64,000 bases of DNA from NCBI GenBank assembly GCA_028023455.1, contig JAQFVV010006216.1, positions 4,420,877 through 4,484,876 of the forward strand. Reading direction: 5' to 3'. The translations under genes were made by a program, and so were the position numbers. This stretch comes from Epiperipatus broadwayi. Its lineage: Eukaryota > Onychophora > Udeonychophora > Euonychophora > Peripatidae. Shown piece after piece: positions 59,084-64,000 of the stretch; positions within the stretch are counted from its first letter, which is position 1; every line of letters begins with the position of its first letter. The notes beneath the pieces were generated by a model. That model did no database searches. It was not told where the DNA came from and saw only the letters and a program-made list of their open reading frames with translations.

Positions 59084-59118
59084 TCTGATGAAGACTGCTA
59101 GGTACAGTCAAAACTGTA
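59084..59118 (+). ncRNA. Hammerhead-like core, right PLE terminus
   Basis: Mirror of the left core: CTGATGA, GACTG/CAGTC, AAAAC, TGTA, A, TA. It has the same G-to-A change in the GAAA box as its partner, so the mutation preceded or accompanied the inverted duplication. Confidence 0.45.
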
Positions 59119-59458
59119 ATATTAATAAATATATTTTGCTTCAAAGTGTCAAAAGAGTGGAATGTGGTTATTATATGTTATAACTAATATTTAGTTTAAA
59201 TAAATGTCAAATCAATCTTTCTTCAGACTTAATTTGTTTTAAAAGATTTAAATTTTAAATAGTTAAATTTAGTTTAACAAAAGTTATTTCTCTGAAGCAA
59301 TTCAAAAAATTTGTTCAAACATGTGCTATCATTATTTTATATACATATCTGAAATTAAGGTTTAAAACATATGTTTGTGCATTTTATATAGTGATCCTGT
59401 AGATATTTTATCCACTGTTTTGAATTCTGTAAGTTATTTACCTCTCTGATATATACAG

Positions 59459-59502
59459 ATGATTTTGATTTTGCTCAAGTTTTTAGAGATACCTCCCTAT
59501 GA
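59459..59502 (+). CDS. Possible terminal exon of the host gene
   Basis: Acceptor TCTGATATATACAG; two bases complete the codon left open at 54991 (G|AT, Asp), then 13 codons (DFDFAQVFRDTSL) and TGA at 59500. The phase fits and the acidic, aromatic-rich tail is plausible. With the two upstream exons the protein would be only about 64 residues if the ATG at 54744 is the start. Competes with the alternative at 59682. Confidence 0.4.
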
Positions 59503-59681
59503 ATTTGATTTTAATTTGTACTTCAGACGGTTAAAGGTTATTTATTGCGTTATTTTACTTTTAATATTATATATGATTGAATGCATATTGTTTTGAACTG
59601 ATTTTGTGATTACCTTTGCATTGTCAACATATAAAGTTAATTTAATCTGTTTTATTTTTGCCTATTCTTTTAATTTAATAG

Positions 59682-59791
59682 AAAATGAGTGTACACATCT
59701 TAACTTAGCTAATACATATCTAACAGAATCAGATAAACAACATAGTTACTTAGTTATAATCTTCAGAGGTGATACTGAATTATTAATGTAA
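59682..59791 (+). CDS. Alternative last exon of the host gene
   Basis: A strong pyrimidine-rich acceptor (TTTTATTTTTGCCTATTCTTTTAATTTAATAG region) precedes AA-AAT-GAG. Phase also fits the donor at 54991. The 35-codon frame (NECTHLNLANTYLTESDKQH) ends TAA at 59789-59791. Either this or 59459-59502 is the real 3' exon, or both are alternative ends. Confidence 0.35.
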
Positions 59792-59934
59792 GATTTTGTG
59801 TATTCCAAGCTACCCAATATCAAATGTAATAGATACCAAAATAAGAAATAATAATTTCAATTCATTAATTTAACTATATGATATTGAACTGCAATGCATT
59901 GTATAATATAAAATAGAATTTTTTTTTTCATATA

Positions 59935-59985
59935 GATTCAACTGCCAGCAGTCATCATCAGAATGACAAAATTTAAATGTATATA
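59935..59985 (-). repeat. Third PLE-terminus-like relic
   Basis: On minus: CTGATGA, TGACTGCTGGCAGTTGAATC, i.e. a hammerhead-like box with a short ACTGC/GCAGT hairpin and GAAT for GAAA. Similar in plan to the PLE termini above, but strongly decayed. Confidence 0.4.
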
Positions 59986-60529
59986 ATCATACAATTAATG
60001 CTTATATACATACATACTTATATATAAAAACATTGGCTGCAGAATAGTTTGCTGTTAACTGAAAGGATGCCCTTTGATTTCTCTTGGAGACCTTAAAGGA
60101 ATTGAGAAGCACAAATTCCTCATGTCCATTCCATACATTGTTGTTATTACAGCTGTTATTACTATATTATTAGTATACAAACATGAGTGGGCTGCTCACC
60201 ATCATGTTAGGCAGCATGATGAGTTTATTGGCTTTTTATCTCTGAATTTAAGATCAAGAAACAACCTTGGTATTTCTTCTCAGTTGCCTGATAAGGCAGA
60301 ATTAATGTGTGTATGAATGAAAATTTTTTTATAGTAGATATATATAATCATGTCACACAAAAATAAATCATGGCCCTTATTTCCAGTAGGCTGTAAAGTC
60401 ACAAGCCAAGGCATTGAGTTGGTGGCTAAAGGTGGAGGATGCTAAGAATCCTCTGATTGCAGGCACAGACTGACATTTGATGACTTTTTATTTAAGTGCT
60501 TACAACTACAAATCACTTTCAAGTAAAAG

Positions 60530-61200
60530 ATGATTGCAAGAATTGTACAAAGAAAAACTGACTCATATTAAATGGGGCATTAATGGATTTTGTGAAGATA
60601 GAAGAAAAGGTAAAGAGACAATTGATTTAAAAAGTGCATATGTACTCTATTACAAAGGCACAAATATTGGAAGTACAATTGGAGTAGAATTCATTATAAA
60701 TAAAAAGTGGAAGAACAACATTGGGTAGATTGATGGTGTATCAGACTGAGTGGCAAGATTAGTTATTCAACTTAATAGCAAGTACCAAATGCAGATAATT
60801 CAGGTTTATGCCTCAGAAAGTTCTTATAATGATGAAGTAGTAGAAAATTTTTATATGTACTTGGCTTTTGATCAAACTAAATAACATTTTAAAATTGTAT
60901 AAAGGATATAATTGATCAACAGTTAAAAGATGAAAGTAATATAAGTAAATTTGGTTTTGGTTATAGAAATGAGACAGTACATAGATTTATGGAGTTTGAA
61001 GAAAAAGAAAAAAAAACTTTATATTATGAATTCTTTTTTTGAGAAAAATGTTAAAAGGAAATGGACATGGAAGCATCCAAATGAAGGTATAGCAGAATTG
61101 GGTTTGTTTTGTCTAACAGAAAATACATATTTCAAGATTATAATGTCCTTAATAAATTTGACACAGGAAGTGATTATCAATTAGTAAGATCTAAGATATA
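60530..61200 (+). pseudogene. APE-type endonuclease domain of RTE copy D
   Basis: The frame at 60534-60728 reads GFCEDRRKGKETIDL, then YYKGTNIGSTIGVEFIINKK, the RTE pattern E-x-R-KG...GVGFI-IN. It continues in other frames with IQVYASESSYNDEVVENFY (near 60800-60855), EKNVKRKWTWKHPNEG (near 61041-61090) and SDYQLVRSKI (near 61170-61200). The expected catalytic SDH is SDY here. About 100 codons between the YAP-like and KWTWK motifs are deleted. Confidence 0.75.
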
Positions 61201-61535
61201 TGCTAATGCAAAACTAGAGTGACCAAAATTATTAAGAAAAACAATATTTACAATTGATATTCCTAATCTTCAGAAACATTCTAACGAATTTAAATTAGAA
61301 CTTGCAAATCGTTTTCATGTATTAGTAAACTTTGAACATGATTCAGATTTGAATGAAATTAATAGGAAAATAAGTGACTTACTTTTAAAAACTTCAACAA
61401 AGATAGCCATGACAAAAAAGCAGCAATTGATCAACAAAATTTCTACTGAGACTAGAAAATTTATGAAGAAAAAAACGAATATGAAGATATGAAAATAATG
61501 CATTAAGAAGGATTGCATATCTTGAATTTTGTAAA

Positions 61536-62850
61536 ATGGTGCAAAAAAGAGTTGATAATGATATAAGAAAGTATAATTATGAACTAGCAATGAAAGCTGT
61601 AGAAGAGAATAAAAATCTCAAGAATGTAAAACAATATTTTGGTATTTCTAGGAAACTTACATCTGCAATAAGAAAAAAAAATGGAACTATTACTAAAAAG
61701 AGAAATGACATCATGAAATGGGTAGAAAAGTTCTATCAAGAATTATATAGTAATAAAGAACAAGTACCTCCTATATCTATTATATTTTCTAAATTGACCA
61801 GGATTTTAAATGAAGAAATGAGACATGCAATTAAATTTATAAAGAAGGGAAAAGCTCCAGGTAATGGTGAGGGAATTATTGATACATTAAAAAAAGCAGG
61901 TGAAGAAATACATTTTTTTTTGTATAGTTATATATCAAATGTCTAAATGATAAATATGTACCAGATGATTGGAATAATTCAGTATTAATATTAATATTTA
62001 AAAAATGTGATAAAGAAGATATTAGAAATTATAGGCCTATCAGTCTTTTATCAGTTTTATACAAAAACTGTACTAAGGTAATTACAACTCATCTACAGAA
62101 AACATGGGATTTCAACAAACCAAAAGAACAAGCTGGATTTAAAAGTGGTTTTAACACAGTAGATTATATCCAAGTATTAAGAAAAGTTATAGAAAGCACC
62201 AAGGAATGAGTTTCCATTATATGAACAAGTAATTGATACTATAAGCATTTCTACAGTGATTACAGCATTGGGTCATCAAGATATATCCAGGATATTGTCA
62301 TATTTTGAATAATAATTATAAAAATGCAACAGCAACAATTAGATTATATAATGATAGTAGGAAGATTAACATTGACAAAGGTGTAAGACAGGATAACTCC
62401 ATATTTCCAAAACTTTTTACAGCAGTGCTGCAAGAAGTATTTTATGGATTAAAATGGAAAGCTAAAGAAGTAAAAGTAAATAGAAATTATTTAAGTCATT
62501 TATATTTTGCACATGTACTTGTTTTTGTAAATAATGAATCAGAGCTTCAGGCAATGTTGCAAGAGTTATCAGATGAAAGCAAGAAAGTAGGACTAAAGGT
62601 AACTGTTAAAAAGACTAAAGTAATTTTCAATAGATTTTCTCAAAATATGAAAATAAAGATTTATTATGATGAGTTAGAAGAAGTTAATAACTACAAATAC
62701 ATTGGTCAGATTATTGCTACAGATGGAAACATAATGGATGAAATTAATCATAGAATTAAAGTTAGTTGGAGAGCTTTTGGTAAAAATAACTTAATATTAA
62801 AAGGAAATATGCCTATGTGTTTGAAAAGGAAAGGTTTTTAATAAATGTGT
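61536..62850 (+). pseudogene. Reverse transcriptase domain of RTE copy D
   Basis: Frame 61536-61946 (thumbless N-terminal RT: RHAIKFIKKGKAPGNGEGII, the KAPG motif). Then a shifted stretch with NYRPI-SLLS and AGFKSGF equivalents near 62020-62150. Frame 62305-62841 follows with ATATIRLYND, GVRQDNS and LSHLYFAHVLVFVNN. The catalytic F-A-D-D box is FAHV, so this copy cannot be active, in contrast to copy A, which keeps DD. It continues with KTKVIFNRF, YKYIGQIIATDGNIMDEINH and RIKVSWRAFGK. Confidence 0.85.
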
Positions 62851-63250
62851 TTTACCAATTCTTACTTATGAATCTGAGACTTGAACATTTAATTGAAGAG
62901 AAATACAAAGACTTCAGACCACTCATAGAAGTATTGAGAGATTCATGTTAGGAGTAACAAGAAGATATTGAAAACACAATACACGGTTAAGAAAATAAAT
63001 GGATGTTATTGACATTGTTGAAAGAATTAAAAGACTGAAGTGGAATTGGTGTGGAAATATTACTAGAAGAGATGATAATAGATGGACAATTGAAATCTTA
63101 AACTGAATTCCAAGAGATTGTAAAAAACCCAGAAAGAGACCACATGTAAGGTATATGGATGAAATAAGAAAGTGTACAGGGATGATGTGGAGAAGAGAGG
63201 CTAGAGATCAGAAAAGATGGATTGAACTTAAGGAGATTTTCATCCTGCAG
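62842..63250 (+). pseudogene. C-terminal region of RTE copy D
   Basis: After a stop the sequence continues in other frames: LPILTYESETW near 62855, RSIERFMLGVTRR near 62925-62965, IVERIKRLKWNWCGNITRR near 63012-63070, KKPRKRPHVRYMDEIRK near 63120-63170 and EARDQKRWIELKEIF near 63195-63245. This tail is standard for the family. Confidence 0.75.
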
Positions 63251-63290
63251 TGGATTGATAATGATTGGCGATGGTATAAAAACATTATAA

Positions 63291-63885
63291 ACATATTCTA
63301 TTTCATGATTTAAATAACAATATAATTTTTTTAGATGATCCCTATAACTATATGTTCTTATATTTTTAAATTATATTACTCTTATCTTAATTTACTTTCA
63401 ATTGATTTTTTTACGTAAACTGTTTTACATTTTTAATATATATTTTTCATTCCTATTTTAAACGGTTAAATAATTTAATTTATTTGATATCATTTTAACT
63501 ATTTCATTCTAGTTTTAAACATGCATTAATTAATAATAATAACAATATAATATATTTATGTAATTTTATTTTTTCTGAATTTTTAATTCTTGTAAATTAA
63601 TTTTATCTCTTTTGAACTTTTAACAATTTCTGTACAACTCTAACTGAAACAATTTTAATTTTTTTCCTCCCATTATGACCCTCAATCTTTTTATGAGCAT
63701 GTTTTAAAACTATATCTTATTTTAATTTTGAATCTATATATACTTATTTTATTAACAAAGAATATCTTTATAAAATTAATGTTTTCAAACCCAAATCTTT
63801 ATTTAAAGATCGCTAAATGTTTTTAATTAATATAGCTTCTTTTGTTAGTGTAATTAATCATTTATATACTGTTATTAGCCCTTGA
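63291..63885. other. Unassigned AT-rich stretch
   Basis: No gene or repeat recognised. Confidence 0.4.
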
Positions 63886-63889
63886 GGGT

Positions 63890-64000
63890 ATTTGAAATGT
63901 TTAAATAAAGTTTGAATTATTCTAAAATCATTTAACATGTAAAAACTAGATGATGTAAATAGTCCAACATATATTTACAAATCTGTATGATTTTTCTAAA
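63890..64000 (-). repeat. Dispersed foldback-family fragment at window end
   Basis: In reverse complement it reads ATATATGTTGGACTATTTACATCATCTA, then TTAAATGATTTTAGAA and AACTTTATTTAAA, parallel to 490-580 and 52035-52120. It runs to the window edge. Confidence 0.65.

Larger units (their letters stand above)
58965..59190. mobile_element. Head-to-head Penelope-like 3' ends (palindrome)
   Basis: Arms of about 105 bp (58968-59073 and 59085-59187) are reverse complements with an 11-18-nt centre. Each arm ends outward and carries CTGATGAAGACTGCTAGG and CAGTCAAAACTGTAAT. The shared CTGATGAAGACTGC..GGTACAGTC word links it to the PLE pair at 12.9-15.7 kb, but the rest of the UTR differs, so it is another PLE family, reduced to its termini. 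Confidence 0.7.
60330..63290 (+). mobile_element. RTE-like LINE, most complete copy (copy D)
   Basis: 5' UTR from about 60.33 kb (shared with 22.29-22.15 kb minus), endonuclease from about 60.53 kb, RT 61.5-62.85 kb, C-terminal region to about 63.2 kb, and a 3' end near 63270 with a GATTGGCGATGG-type tail. No terminal repeats. It fits the RTE or 'endonuclease-reverse transcriptase' group, with one ORF of roughly 950 codons in the ancestor. This copy has many stops and shifts. Confidence 0.85.

Noticed and set aside
60074-60316. 80-codon frame upstream of RTE copy D
   Set aside because: One hydrophobic stretch but no homologous copy or motif, and no promoter or splice context; left unannotated.

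Overview
The window is AT-rich (roughly 72-75% by eye) eukaryotic nuclear DNA. The organism is probably an invertebrate animal: there are metazoan-type non-LTR, LTR and Penelope-like retroelements, GT-AG introns, microsatellites, no prokaryotic operons and almost no long open frames. The phylum cannot be fixed from the sequence. No rRNA, tRNA or CRISPR array was recognised. Most of the 64 kb is nested, broken mobile elements around two probable host gene fragments.  LAYOUT. 0-1.7 kb: palindromes and repeats. 1.8-5.5 kb: a diverged inverted repeat enclosing a small-LTR Ty3/Gypsy remnant (2.01-4.06 kb), into which the 3' half of an RTE-like LINE is inserted (4.08-5.16 kb, minus). 6.2-6.7 kb: a 230-bp tandem duplication. 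7.1-9.3 kb: an array of about 330-420-bp repeats, each carrying a hammerhead-ribozyme-like core. 10.82-10.98 kb (minus): the first coding exon of a membrane-anchored host protein with a donor site, possibly of the beta-lactamase-domain (LACTB-like) family. 12.6-15.9 kb: a LINE RT fragment split by a head-to-head pair of Penelope-like element (PLE) copies, one with a GIY-YIG endonuclease remnant. That insertion in turn holds a 553-bp solo LTR with a CTTTT duplication and a 2.25-copy 310-bp tandem element. 16.7-22.3 kb (minus): one RTE copy split by a 2.56-kb TG...CA insertion. 27.0-30.4 kb: a diverged copy of a giant LTR. 31.13-31.72 kb: a near-perfect 589-bp palindrome with a hammerhead motif in each arm. 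32.9-50.6 kb: a Ty3/Gypsy element with broken gag, PR, RT, RH and IN, flanked by about 5-kb direct repeats; the 5' repeat carries a further insertion of about 1.96 kb. 53.0-54.1 kb: a LINE C-terminal remnant. 54.74-54.99 kb plus 59.46-59.50 (or 59.68-59.79) kb: exons of a small host gene on plus. 58.97-59.19 kb: a second PLE head-to-head palindrome. 60.3-63.3 kb: the most complete RTE copy (plus), inactive.  HOW PARTS RELATE. The most interesting theme is self-cleaving RNA. One repeat family shows the signature of animal retrozymes: a CTGATGA box, a stem II hairpin, GAAA, a minimal helix III, and a stem I with a conserved bulge. The same window contains PLE copies whose 3' ends carry related cores with the same spacing after GAAA. 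PLE machinery is the proposed mobiliser of such RNAs, so a plausible driver family and its passengers lie side by side. The large palindrome would give a long double-stranded RNA with a ribozyme in each strand. All assignments rest on reading motifs, frames and repeats by eye; nothing was searched or folded computationally.
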